Shown: positions 24,961 through 32,975, counted from the first letter of the stretch. The stretch: 64,000 nt of DNA from a virus (IMGVR_UViG_3300009158_000031:186001-250000); one strand, 5' to 3'. Translations and numbers: made by a program. The notes: generated from the sequence alone by a model not told the origin.

Positions 24961-25716
24961 ATGAAATCTATACTAATTGTAATTATGTTCTTGGCATCTA
25001 CTGCCTTTGCACAAGATACTTCAAAGATCAATCCAATCAAAATACAAATTGGTCTTGGCGGAAATTATACTGATGGAAATGCTAAAATACTTGGATTCAA
25101 TACCAACAATTCTATTACATATACCTCACTAAATCGTGAGTGGTCTTTGCTGCCATCATTTATTTACTCACAAGTACAACAAGATAATGAGTTCAAACCC
25201 AGACAGCGAGAACTATACATAACCGGTGCTGTTCAAGAAAGACGAGGTTCCGACAAAATTATTTCGGCTTTTGAACTAGAGACTTCATTAGTAAAACAAA
25301 TCCGATTAAGAACATCAATTGGTCTTGGATGGAGTTTCGATATAATTCGAACACCTAAAACTAAATTCATCATATCCGAAGCCGCTGTATATGAATCATA
25401 TTTATCAGATTTGATAATTGATAAAAACCTACAATCGCTTAGAGCATCTACTCGAATTAGATTTTCCACTAATGGGAAAGTCAATACCGATTTTGTAGCA
25501 CTTATACAACCTTCAATATGGAATGATCGAGGAGTTAGTGCAGCTAATAATACAAATTCTCGCATATCTGCAACGATTGCTATACCAGTTACCAAGAAAT
25601 TACAATTTGGAATAACCTCTACATTTATTGGATCTACCTATTCAAATTTCATTAATTCTGGAATCAATCCCGCTGACATAAATACAACTTTTTCACTCAT
25701 ATATAAAAATCTATAA
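24961..25716 (+). CDS. Outer-membrane beta-barrel protein (DUF481-like)
   Basis: This 251-residue protein has a signal peptide (MKSILIVIMFLASTAFA, cut before QDTS) and then alternating amphipathic strands typical of a small barrel, similar to DUF481 proteins. The last strand, NTTFSLIYKNL, ends in a hydrophobic residue near the C-terminus, as barrels need for BAM recognition. A phage-made outer-membrane protein could mask or replace a receptor. A terminator lies upstream, and TCATATAAAT at 24934 may be its promoter. Confidence 0.65.
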   Translation: MKSILIVIMFLASTAFAQDTSKINPIKIQIGLGGNYTDGNAKILGFNTNNSITYTSLNREWSLLPSFIYSQVQQDNEFKPRQRELYITGAVQERRGSDKIISAFELETSLVKQIRLRTSIGLGWSFDIIRTPKTKFIISEAAVYESYLSDLIIDKNLQSLRASTRIRFSTNGKVNTDFVALIQPSIWNDRGVSAANNTNSRISATIAIPVTKKLQFGITSTFIGSTYSNFINSGINPADINTTFSLIYKNL

Positions 25717-25718
25717 AC

Positions 25719-25949
25719 ATGATAATATCAATAATTGGCTTAATCGCTACACTCATCACAATAGGATCATTCCTATTTAAAGAAATCAAAGACATTCGAA
25801 TGGTTAATTTCATTGGCTGTTTGGTTTGGTTATTATATGGATCGTTAAAGCTCGATTTTCCGGTCATAACGGTAAATTCTGCTATTGCTCTGATACACCT
25901 ATATTCATTTATAAAATCCGAAGATGATAACAATTCTATCGGTAGCTAA
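25719..25949 (+). CDS. Small three-span membrane protein, YgjV-like
   Basis: This 76-residue protein has three hydrophobic helices and the pattern GxxxTxxSF...DIRxxNFxGCLxWxxYG, resembling YgjV/SemiSWEET-type proteins at half length. It starts 2 bases after the barrel gene. Function unknown. Confidence 0.55.
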   Translation: MIISIIGLIATLITIGSFLFKEIKDIRMVNFIGCLVWLLYGSLKLDFPVITVNSAIALIHLYSFIKSEDDNNSIGS

Positions 25950-26127
25950 TTTAGTTAATTATATTGTAATTGGTGCCATTTTGGCATTCATTTCCGATAT
26001 AACTATGAGATACATTATCAAAAAACCTGAACTAGAATTTACTAACGTCGAAAGATGTGCCATCATTGCGCTTTGGCCTATATACGTGGCAATCATTATA
26101 TTAGGAAATTCAAAATCAAAAAAATAG
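25924..26127 (+). CDS. Two-span small membrane protein
   Basis: This 67-residue protein has two hydrophobic helices flanking an acidic loop. It overlaps the previous gene by 26 bases. No family is recognised. Confidence 0.55.
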   Translation: MITILSVANLVNYIVIGAILAFISDITMRYIIKKPELEFTNVERCAIIALWPIYVAIIILGNSKSKK

Positions 26128-26131
26128 AAAC

Positions 26132-26350
26132 ATGCTAAATTATTTCAAACAACCTAAAACCCGAGCTATCATTTCCACTATATTGGTAGTTGTGGGAACC
26201 ACTCTTTCCATCGAAGCTGCTCTATGGTTAGTATTCAATTATGGACGAGAGCTAATGGCCTTCACGGTTATTCTCGCTATGGCTTGGTTAAGTCGTAGTA
26301 TATACTTTTCGTATTTGGAAAAATATCGCAAAGAAAAAGAAACAAAATAG
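26132..26350 (+). CDS. Two-span small membrane protein
   Basis: This 72-residue protein has two hydrophobic helices and a lysine-rich tail. It belongs to the membrane-protein run 24961-26350. Confidence 0.55.
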   Translation: MLNYFKQPKTRAIISTILVVVGTTLSIEAALWLVFNYGRELMAFTVILAMAWLSRSIYFSYLEKYRKEKETK

Positions 26351-26356
26351 TCAATC

Positions 26357-26590
26357 ATGCAATATTATATAGGCATATTACCAGAAGATCGAGGTCGACT
26401 TAGATCCACGATAGAGTTTTTAAATGACAATCCCAATTGGCGATGGCAGGTTAAAGTCTTATCAGAATTTGACGATCCTGATGGATATTATACATTCCAA
26501 ATGGAAGGGAATGAGGAGACTTATCGACACTTTCTTCGACTCTCTACTAACGAAGGATTTGTCAAATCTCTTAATCATTATGAAGAGTAG
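26357..26590 (+). CDS. Small protein, unknown
   Basis: This 77-residue soluble protein overlaps the GIY-YIG start by 11 bases and has no recognised family. Confidence 0.5.
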   Translation: MQYYIGILPEDRGRLRSTIEFLNDNPNWRWQVKVLSEFDDPDGYYTFQMEGNEETYRHFLRLSTNEGFVKSLNHYEE

Positions 26591-26837
26591 TTGGTTCGTT
26601 TATATAGTTCGTTGCTCTGATGGAACTCTGTATACCGGAATCACCGTTGACCTTCAAAAACGAGTGGCCTCTCACAACTCCAAGAAAGGAGCTAAATATA
26701 CTGCGACTCGAACTCCTGTCGAGTTAGTTTGGTCTCAACCTTCAGAAACGAGATCCACTGCCGCGAAAGAAGAGTGGAGAATAAAACAGCTTTCCCGTAC
26801 AGAAAAACTCGCCTTAATAGATAATCTTATATTATAA
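26580..26837 (+). CDS. GIY-YIG nuclease, UvrC-N/YhbQ-like
   Basis: This 85-residue stand-alone domain has WFVYIVRCSDGTLYTGIT (the GIY-YIG strands), LQKRVASHN (catalytic Arg region), and KEEWRIKQLSRTEK (Glu region). It matches the small YhbQ-type single-domain group by length. The start at 26580 is chosen because upstream codons are inside the previous gene. It may cut branched or nicked DNA, or be a degenerate homing enzyme. A second GIY-YIG protein is at 43990. Confidence 0.85.
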   Translation: MKSSWFVYIVRCSDGTLYTGITVDLQKRVASHNSKKGAKYTATRTPVELVWSQPSETRSTAAKEEWRIKQLSRTEKLALIDNLIL

Positions 26838-27318
26838 TAATCTAGTACAGATCACTCCCTTGCAAGTAGAGTAAATAAAAAGTTTGCTCACTCTAAACAC
26901 ACTCTTCTAATATAATCTACTACATCTTATATAGGATAAACCGCTTTATATAGAAGGTAATACGCTATATAAGGTAATAATCTATATAGATAACTCTCCT
27001 CCTCGTCTGACTAGTCGTGGTGTTGTGAGCGGAGAAATCCGGTAAGCCACGGAGGAAGCCGGTATTTGCAGATCCGCTTATAGTGACACCTTTTGTTTTC
27101 CGCATTCTCACAAAGATTTGCCGCATATACCAACGAGCCGTTAAGTACCGAGGAATCCATAATCGTAATGGCTCTCAATCACCCAGGGCTCGTTGCTAAC
27201 TCCCATCACCAAAGCTACTCCGTCCACAACCCGCCTACCCTTATATAGTGATAATTGGATCCGGTGGTAATTCCGCCTTACCTTATATAAGGAATATTGA
27301 ATCCAGTAGCGATTAAGA
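26838..27318 (+). other. Non-coding tract with TATATA/GGTAAT repeats and stem-loops
   Basis: About 480 bases carry no convincing gene. The first half (26925-27000) has four imperfect units built on TATATAG/TATATAAGG followed by GGTAAT. The middle (27000-27240) is unusually GC-rich and contains CAACGAGCC (27131-27139) pairing with GGCTCGTTG (27187-27195). The end has the perfect palindrome CCTTATATAAGG at 27281-27292. It may be a replication origin or a structured RNA gene; the promoter at 27319 follows directly. Confidence 0.5.
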
Positions 27319-27374
27319 TGTTAATAACTTTCTCACAAAACATTTTTTTATTACAACCTTTTTTATTATATTTG
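27319..27374 (+). promoter_or_regulatory. Early promoter with TGTTAATAAC box
   Basis: Box at 27319-27328, TTTTTTTATT element at about 27343-27352, -7 TATATTTG at 27367-27374, exactly 48 bases from the box start. Gene start at 27401. Confidence 0.8.
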
Positions 27375-27400
27375 TATATACATAATAACTAATACACTAT

Positions 27401-27679
27401 ATGGAAGAACAAGAAGATTTTAATCAGGAACTCGATCCTGTACAAAAGGCCGAGTTAGAATTACAATATCAAGAAGAAATAGGAAAGGCCATGAGAAGTG
27501 CATTTGCTTATATAGAGGAAGATCTAGGCTGGGAGGCTTGGATCGAGAATCGAGTGATTGGTGACGCGGCCAAGAAGCGGAGAATCCTCGATAATATGAT
27601 GAAATGGTTTGCTTCTCCAGAGGTGGAGGAATATGAGAAATCCGCTCGCATCAAAAGGGCTATTGATACTCTCGTATAG
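27401..27679 (+). CDS. Small acidic early protein, unknown
   Basis: This 92-residue, Glu-rich helical protein is alone behind its own early promoter and is followed by another promoter. Such monocistronic early genes are often host-takeover factors. No family is recognised. Confidence 0.65.
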   Translation: MEEQEDFNQELDPVQKAELELQYQEEIGKAMRSAFAYIEEDLGWEAWIENRVIGDAAKKRRILDNMMKWFASPEVEEYEKSARIKRAIDTLV

Positions 27680-27681
27680 GT

Positions 27682-27759
27682 TGTTAATAACTTTGTTAAT
27701 AAGTTTTGAAACAAATAGTAAAATAAATTTTTTTATTCCACAAATAAGTATTATATTTA
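27682..27759 (+). promoter_or_regulatory. Early promoter with two TGTTAATAAC-type boxes
   Basis: Boxes at 27682-27691 (TGTTAATAAC) and 27694-27703 (TGTTAATAAG), T-run/ATTCC element, and -7 TATATTTA at 27752-27759. The boxes start 70 and 58 bases from the -7 box, about two and one helical turns more than the usual 48, so they stay on the same DNA face. Confidence 0.75.
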
Positions 27760-27791
27760 TATATTATTTAATTAACTTAAAAAAGATCTAT

Positions 27792-28046
27792 ATGCAAATC
27801 AATCAAATTAAAACCGGTTCCTTTATTCGTAACAGCGGTGGATTTACCTTCCACGTAACACTTACCGAGAAGTTCGCTCACCTTCACCCTATCGATGATA
27901 ACACATCTACCTCAACGAAGGTACTACCTATAGCGGTATTCAATCAGTTAATTCGTAATCACAACTTCGTTACCGTTACCAATCCCAATAACGCACACGA
28001 AAGAATTCTTACTAAATCATATGGATCAAGATTATTAACACAATAA
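27792..28046 (+). CDS. Small early protein, unknown
   Basis: This 84-residue protein starts at 27792, downstream of the -7 box; the longer frame from 27609 would span the promoter and is rejected. It is His/Thr-rich and likely a small beta fold. Monocistronic between two early promoters. Confidence 0.65.
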   Translation: MQINQIKTGSFIRNSGGFTFHVTLTEKFAHLHPIDDNTSTSTKVLPIAVFNQLIRNHNFVTVTNPNNAHERILTKSYGSRLLTQ

Positions 28047-28102
28047 TGTTAATAACTTTCCCATCAAACATTTTTTTATACCAAAAAAAAGTATTATATT
28101 TA
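28047..28102 (+). promoter_or_regulatory. Early promoter with TGTTAATAAC box
   Basis: Box at 28047-28056, TTTTTTTATACC variant, -7 TATATTTA at 28095-28102, spacing 48. It begins directly after the previous stop and drives 28143-29955. Confidence 0.8.
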
Positions 28103-28142
28103 TACTATATTTAAAAATCAAATAAAACAAAAAAAATCAATT

Positions 28143-28460
28143 ATGGCAAAATCATCTAGAGGCGGATTAACAGTTTACGATAAACAAGATGTGGTAATAT
28201 CACAATTCGCAAAAATCGTACGTAACGAACAATACAGAAAAGAACCAACATGGTTCGAACAACAGGTAATCGATTCTAAACAACGTACTGCGGATTATCA
28301 AAAACGTATGGTGAACAACCCACCTCAACCCCGTATCTCACACTATAATCCAGACAATATCTTAAATCGCACCAGACACTTATCTGCGGAAGATCGTAAA
28401 ATCGCAATCAAACAATTTCTTAAAGAAGAAAAGGCTGCTAATAATTTAATCAATCAGTAA
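28143..28460 (+). CDS. Basic early protein, unknown
   Basis: This 105-residue, Arg/Lys/Gln-rich protein is the first gene of a three-gene early operon. It is likely nucleic-acid binding by charge; no domain is recognised. Confidence 0.6.
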   Translation: MAKSSRGGLTVYDKQDVVISQFAKIVRNEQYRKEPTWFEQQVIDSKQRTADYQKRMVNNPPQPRISHYNPDNILNRTRHLSAEDRKIAIKQFLKEEKAANNLINQ

Positions 28461-28480
28461 TCTCTAAATAAAAAAAACAT

Positions 28481-28804
28481 ATGTCAGCAAGACCACACTC
28501 CCTAAATGATGAATTACCTTCTAATCCAAATATTAGAAGAGATCAATACAAACGTATACTTGGTATTCTTAAAATACATCGTGATCGTCCTCAATTAGCT
28601 TTCGATCTTATAAGAGATTACGCTAAAGGTGTAGATAAGGTGAAAACCGTTTTCCTATACCCCAATGGTACTGGTGATATCCCAACCGAAATTCGAGTAG
28701 TTTCTGAAGGTTCACATACCGAATCTATGGCTACACAAATCATGACTACCGTTTATTCATTTCCTTTCGAACGTCCTGAAATCGTTGAACCACCCGTATT
28801 GTAG
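28481..28804 (+). CDS. Small early protein, unknown
   Basis: This 107-residue protein has no recognised family and lies between the basic protein and the 362-residue protein of the same operon. Confidence 0.6.
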   Translation: MSARPHSLNDELPSNPNIRRDQYKRILGILKIHRDRPQLAFDLIRDYAKGVDKVKTVFLYPNGTGDIPTEIRVVSEGSHTESMATQIMTTVYSFPFERPEIVEPPVL

Positions 28805-28807
28805 AAT

Positions 28808-28818
28808 ACATATAATAA
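28808..28818 (+). promoter_or_regulatory. CATATAAT-type upstream motif
   Basis: ACATATAATAA in the 62-base gap before ATG 28867; 48 bases separate it from the start. Confidence 0.25.
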
Positions 28819-28866
28819 TAAACCACTCCACTCTCACACAGACGGTGGACTAAAAACAACCAATCA

Positions 28867-29955
28867 ATGACAATATCTCAAAAGCAATTTAGTGACTTCC
28901 GAGAAGACGCACTAAAAAATCAACCACTCCGCAAGGAAATCGCACTAGCCGATATTCGTTTCGTCACTATGGATGCAATCGAATATGCCGGTTTAAACTT
29001 TGGACTTGCTCGTCCTGCACTTAAAGATCTAATGCGTATATTAGGTGTAAACATGAATATCGAATCTCGCTTATCTGAATCTATCGGTGAGGATGGTGCG
29101 AGGAACTTCCTTAATGGTCTAAGATCTGCACTATCTAAATCAGCCGGATCTATTATCTTATCGGTTACACCAGATCGCATCATTCAACGTATCACTAAAG
29201 GTGGAAAAGAAACTTCACTCTTTACTGCACCTACCTACTTCAATACAGTAGATCGCTTTATGAATACCAACTCCGGTATGGAAATAAAGGATATGCACTT
29301 CAATCGCGAAACAGGTGGAATATCGCTCTCTGCGGCTTCACCCAAATCAGAATTTAACGTGGGTAACTTTAACGATGAGGTTTTCCATGGAGGATTAAAT
29401 CTCTCTATCACTGCCGATGGAATTAAAGCCGCTCCTTATCTACACCGTCTAGTGTGTACGAACGGAATGGTAACACGTTCTTTCGAGGAATCCTTTAATC
29501 TTAATCGCAACACCACTGAAAGTTGGACTTCCTTCTGGCAGAATCTAGAAAGAATCGAACACTCTGGATTTCAACCCATCGCCTTTACCAACAAGGTACT
29601 CGCTGCGAAAAACACTACTGCTTCTTTCGCTGAGATGGAAAGATCAATGAACCTCATCCTAGGTAATTCAAAATGTGATCTAGACAATCTACCCCAATTC
29701 ATCAATTACCGTCCGACCTTCAATCGTCTACACTCTACAGGAATCGATACCCTGAAGTTAACACCAGGACAGAAACGCAATCTACGTACTGGCTTAACCA
29801 TGTGGGATTGCATTAATGGAGTTACCGATTTTGCCTCACACAATTATGGTTTTGAAAAAACAGCTAACTGTGATCGCCACTTACAGTTACAAGCTGGTGA
29901 TATCCTCACTAAGGACTTCGACACACAAAACCTAATCCTGAATCAACCTTACTAA
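28867..29955 (+). CDS. DUF932-like phage protein
   Basis: This 362-residue protein has an internal LHRLVCTNGMVTR segment near residue 197, similar to the (V)CTNxx stretch of the DUF932/TIGR03299 phage-plasmid family, and a beta-rich N-terminal half. Codon use is richer in C than in its neighbours. It is the last gene of an early operon and is followed by a hairpin. DUF932 proteins lack a settled role. Moderate certainty. Confidence 0.5.
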   Translation: MTISQKQFSDFREDALKNQPLRKEIALADIRFVTMDAIEYAGLNFGLARPALKDLMRILGVNMNIESRLSESIGEDGARNFLNGLRSALSKSAGSIILSVTPDRIIQRITKGGKETSLFTAPTYFNTVDRFMNTNSGMEIKDMHFNRETGGISLSAASPKSEFNVGNFNDEVFHGGLNLSITADGIKAAPYLHRLVCTNGMVTRSFEESFNLNRNTTESWTSFWQNLERIEHSGFQPIAFTNKVLAAKNTTASFAEMERSMNLILGNSKCDLDNLPQFINYRPTFNRLHSTGIDTLKLTPGQKRNLRTGLTMWDCINGVTDFASHNYGFEKTANCDRHLQLQAGDILTKDFDTQNLILNQPY

Positions 29956-29969
29956 GAGTAAGGAACTGC

Positions 29970-30036
29970 GAGTGGAGAAAACCACTCTAATTTGATAATA
30001 CCACTAAGGCTGCTCACTAGAGTGGCCTTTTTGTGG
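29970..30036 (+). terminator. Tandem terminator hairpins
   Basis: GAGTGG / CCACTC (29970-29987) forms a 6-bp hairpin 14 bases after the stop. A second hairpin, CCACTAAGGC with GCCTTTTTGTGG (30001-30036), is followed by few further Ts but contains a T5 run. Together they probably end the 28143 operon. Confidence 0.55.
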
Positions 30037-30360
30037 TTTACACAGCGAGACTGCCCTATTACTCACCTTTACCACCTAGAAGAGACTAGATACCTTCTAG
30101 TCTCACCTAATAAGGGCCTGTACAGATCTAGACCAGCAAAACAACATCCTACTAGATCTAGATCTTAACAAGAAGAGCCTAGATAGACTAGATGAGTACT
30201 AGCAGTGTACTAGTAGGATCTATTAAGGCTAGAAGCAGACTAGAAGAGCTCAATATATCCACATATAGGACAGAAGAGTGCTATAAAGACTCATATATAC
30301 TCATTATATCACCGATAGATCATCTAGAAGCCGCTGAGGTGAGCTATAGGGACTAGAAAG
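30015..30360 (+). other. CTAG-rich non-coding segment
   Basis: About 345 bases hold fifteen CTAG tetramers, many as CTAGA or ACTAG, where roughly one would be expected from base composition. No reading frame is convincing. Dense CTAG suggests a protein-binding array or a special secondary structure. Its end joins a phased A-tract segment. Confidence 0.5.
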
Positions 30361-30361
30361 T

Positions 30362-30420
30362 CAAAAAAAGGTCACAAAAAGCCAAAAAGGATCACTTTTA
30401 GCCAAAAAGGATCAAAAAGG
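30362..30420 (+). repeat. Phased A-tracts with repeated GCCAAAAAGGATCA
   Basis: A/T tracts start near 30363, 30376, 30384, 30394 (T run), 30404 and 30414, mostly 8-12 bases apart. GCCAAAAAGGATCA occurs twice, 20 bases apart. A-tracts in helical phase bend DNA, so this is a predicted bend between the CTAG-rich segment and the GC-richer tract. Confidence 0.55.
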
Positions 30421-30976
30421 CCACATGTGCTCCTCGTAATCCATGTCTTGTCCGCGTTAACGTCCCGTGGAAGTCCAGTCCTGGCTAGGGCCCATGAAAT
30501 TCCGGACATTTTTGACCCTCGAAACTTTGGGCCGGAAATAAGGCGACGCACATCCCACTCTATACGGAAAGCCCTTTCTGGTAACGCGAGTAAGAGAAGC
30601 CCAAAGGCCTTTTTAAAAAAATTTTCCAGACTATATAGGATCTCTCGAAACTCATTGACTAATATATAGAGTAGCCGGTGAGTCTTTTTAAACCTTTCTG
30701 ACTCTTTGTTTTGCTCGAAGGAGAAGGTACTGACAGAGTGAAGACGGCTACTTTGTTTACAGTAATCTGTTAATAGTAAACTCTTACCCGACGCAAACGA
30801 CGAGGGGCCATCCAGACTTCTCTGATGGTTTATTTCGCATCCCTCTTTTATACTCTCGGTATAAATTCGAGACCTCGATTGAACTGCCGATACCGCGACT
30901 CGCATCTGATAACCACGATAAATAAACCATATACTCGATCTTACCGGCGAATCGTGTAAGTCATATAAAAACTAAT
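30421..30976 (+). other. Non-coding GC-richer tract of unknown function
   Basis: About 550 bases with no convincing gene. Open frames of 177 codons on the - strand and 80 codons on the + strand have coding-unlike composition. A GATAAATA octamer (30917-30924) and TCATATAA (30961) lie near its end. It may hold a structured RNA or origin elements. Confidence 0.4.
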
Positions 30977-31303
30977 ATGGAAATGAAAACTGTAATGTAC
31001 TGTTCAACTATTGAAGATGCACGAGAGTGTATTGAAGATGATACGACGATATTTCCGCTTCTCGAAAGAGCTCTGATTACCATGTGGAAGACAACCTCTC
31101 ACTCTGAGGAAGTTCTAGAAATCCGTTGTATGGATGTAGGTGCTTCTATGTGGGTAACTCTCCGTCGAAGTGAGTGTGATGAAGTATGGGAGAAGATCAT
31201 CACTTGGAGAAGTGGAAGAGAAGAGTGGGAAGAACTGACGGTACTTAAAGATATTCGAGATGAGTGGTTCAACTCTAAGAAGGTTGTGGAGCCAGTCCAT
31301 TGA
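30977..31303 (+). CDS. Small acidic protein, unknown
   Basis: This 108-residue protein is Glu/Trp-rich (EEWEELTVL, WKTTSHSEEV). The start at 30977 follows a TCATATAA motif; ATG 30983 is an alternative. No family is recognised. Confidence 0.55.
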   Translation: MEMKTVMYCSTIEDARECIEDDTTIFPLLERALITMWKTTSHSEEVLEIRCMDVGASMWVTLRRSECDEVWEKIITWRSGREEWEELTVLKDIRDEWFNSKKVVEPVH

Positions 31304-31329
31304 AAAAAAAAAGCCCTCCAGCGTTCAAA

Positions 31330-31411
31330 CTCTGAGTTTCAGGAATAAATAGAAATATAAACGAACAAAAAAGCGCGCAGCGGCTTCCACCTCTGAGTAC
31401 CAAGAATAAAT
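31330..31411 (+). repeat. Short direct repeat CTCTGAGT-N6-AATAAAT
   Basis: Two copies, 31330-31350 and 31391-31411, 61 bases apart, each ending in AATAAAT. The second copy runs into the ATG at 31410. They may be duplicated late-promoter-like leaders in front of the cargo cluster. Confidence 0.4.
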
Positions 31412-31787
31412 GAAATCAATACCTACATATCACGAATTCCTTAATGAGACCGTCTCATTTAATACCGATACTACTGGTCGTGAAGATTGGGATGATGATC
31501 TAAAGAAACATTCTAGAGATTTTACTCAATCTATAGTAATAATGAGTCCGATGGATTTCTTGAAGAGAGTTCAATATCACCGATTTGAGATTAATAAATC
31601 TAAAGTGGCTAATTATGTTAAAGAATTTCGTGGTAATGTCAAAGGAATTCCAGCACCAACCATGTGGTTCTCTGATAAGTTTCAATACGATAAAGGACTT
31701 GCTCCTGCTTTTCATGATGGATCTCATCGCATGCTAGCTCTACAAGAAGTAGGGATACGAGAAGTTCCGGTTAAAATTATATACTAA
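31410..31787 (+). CDS. ParB-like domain protein with cargo signal
   Basis: This 125-residue protein starts M-K-S-I-P-T-Y-H-E-F-L-N-E, the shared signal, with LNE at 11-13. The C-terminal half contains FHDGSHRMLALQEVG followed by EVPVKIIY, which matches the G-x-H-R core and closing strand of ParB/sulfiredoxin-like domains. These can be nucleases, CTPases or kinases. It leads the large cargo cluster. Confidence 0.55.
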   Translation: MKSIPTYHEFLNETVSFNTDTTGREDWDDDLKKHSRDFTQSIVIMSPMDFLKRVQYHRFEINKSKVANYVKEFRGNVKGIPAPTMWFSDKFQYDKGLAPAFHDGSHRMLALQEVGIREVPVKIIY

Positions 31788-31788
31788 G

Positions 31789-32409
31789 ATGAAAAACATT
31801 CAAACATACGAAAGCTTCTTAAATGAACTTCGACATTCAAAAGAGTTTTTAATAGACCTATTTTCTAAAATGGATATTTTAGATAATGATGTATACAAAA
31901 ACATTTTAATCCATTACATTGAACAACCACAAAATTTAGAAAAACAAGAGTTCATTGATTTAGTTTCATGGTTGATCCAGAATAAAAACAAGTACAGTGA
32001 AGTACTAAAGCCTAAAAATGGATATGCATACAGAGGAACTTCAATAACTCCTGATATGTTTCATAAATTAAAAAATGGATTATCAAAAAAAGAAGGTGGT
32101 ATAAGCATATTTAACTTTCCTTATACCAGCGAATCAGAAGCACAAAGTTGGACATATGATTATAAAGTAGCAATGAGGTTTGCGGATAAAGGTCTTTTAA
32201 ATAACCCTAGATTAGAAAAAGGAGCTAGACCAGCTATTTTAAGAGCTAAGATAGATGATACATTTGTAGGTAATCCTAAGTTGACTGGTCCCATAGCTGA
32301 CCGATTAAGTCTGAAGTCCGAAAAGGAAATATTTCATTTAGGGAATTCTATAAAAGATGCTGAATGGATGATATTCTCAGCCGATATAGAATTAGGAAAA
32401 TTTAATTAG
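31789..32409 (+). CDS. ADP-ribosyltransferase with cargo signal (Alt-like)
   Basis: This 206-residue protein starts M-K-N-I-Q-T-Y-E-S-F-L-N-E. The rest fits an R-S-E class ADP-ribosyltransferase: R82 in YAYRGTS, S120-W-T in the second strand with the helix VAMRFA, and the E178-K-E180 (E-x-E) motif that transfers ADP-ribose to arginine. T4 Alt, an injected ADP-ribosyltransferase that modifies host RNA polymerase, is the closest functional parallel. It starts 1 base after the ParB-like gene. A packaged effector is inferred. Confidence 0.7.
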   Translation: MKNIQTYESFLNELRHSKEFLIDLFSKMDILDNDVYKNILIHYIEQPQNLEKQEFIDLVSWLIQNKNKYSEVLKPKNGYAYRGTSITPDMFHKLKNGLSKKEGGISIFNFPYTSESEAQSWTYDYKVAMRFADKGLLNNPRLEKGARPAILRAKIDDTFVGNPKLTGPIADRLSLKSEKEIFHLGNSIKDAEWMIFSADIELGKFN

Positions 32410-32419
32410 TATAAAGACT

Positions 32420-32818
32420 ATGAAATCAATATCGACATATGATGAATTCTTAAATGAGTCTATTCGTGCAGAAGAGGCTTATCGAGATACAGGAGCTATT
32501 CAAACCGTCATTGATGGAAAGAGAGATATGGGATTCATTACCATCAAATCATCGGTTGATGTGAGCGAAAAAGAATTCTGGACATTGGTGAAGATACACG
32601 ATCTGAGTACCATTCACCTATCTGGAAATGAATATGATGCCTATATCTATTATCATAAAGGAGCCGAGCGAGGTGCCAGAGAGCTAGCGAAGATTGCTAA
32701 CAAATACGGTGGATATCTATCACATGAAGCGACTGAACGAGAATCTCGTCGAATAGGCGAACTTCTAGGTTACGATCGACGAGACATAGATGATTATATA
32801 AAGAAAAACTACAAATAA
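32420..32818 (+). CDS. Unknown protein with cargo signal
   Basis: This 132-residue protein starts M-K-S-I-S-T-Y-D-E-F-L-N-E. The remainder is charged and alpha/beta, with a basic, Arg-rich C-terminal helix (ATERESRRIGELLGYDRRD). No family is recognised. The stop overlaps the next start (TAATG). Confidence 0.6.
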   Translation: MKSISTYDEFLNESIRAEEAYRDTGAIQTVIDGKRDMGFITIKSSVDVSEKEFWTLVKIHDLSTIHLSGNEYDAYIYYHKGAERGARELAKIANKYGGYLSHEATERESRRIGELLGYDRRDIDDYIKKNYK

Positions 32819-32973
32819 TGGATAATGGAAAACGTAATCAATTAAAACCTGTGAGAATCGCTGATGTTAATAAGTTGGTGGCTAATGATCCGAGGATTCT
32901 TATTAAAGTTAATCATAAAGGTGGAAGTGGAGTTTCTCTTATGAACACTAATAAAATTAAAGACCGAAAATAA
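32818..32973 (+). CDS. Small basic protein
   Basis: This 51-residue protein runs from ATG 32818 (overlapping the previous stop) to TAA 32971-32973. It is Lys/Asn-rich, contains VNHKGGSGVSL, and has no cargo signal. Function unknown. Confidence 0.6.
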   Translation: MDNGKRNQLKPVRIADVNKLVANDPRILIKVNHKGGSGVSLMNTNKIKDRK

Positions 32974-32975
32974 GA

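Noticed and set aside
26838-27318. CRISPR array or tandem-repeat array
   Set aside because: The repeats are short, degenerate and without regular spacers.
30427-30669. 80-codon + strand frame in the GC-richer tract
   Set aside because: No promoter or recognisable domain, and composition is unlike neighbouring proteins.
30372-30905. 177-codon open frame on the - strand
   Set aside because: All other genes are on the + strand, the protein has no motif, and composition is not coding-like. The region is treated as non-coding.
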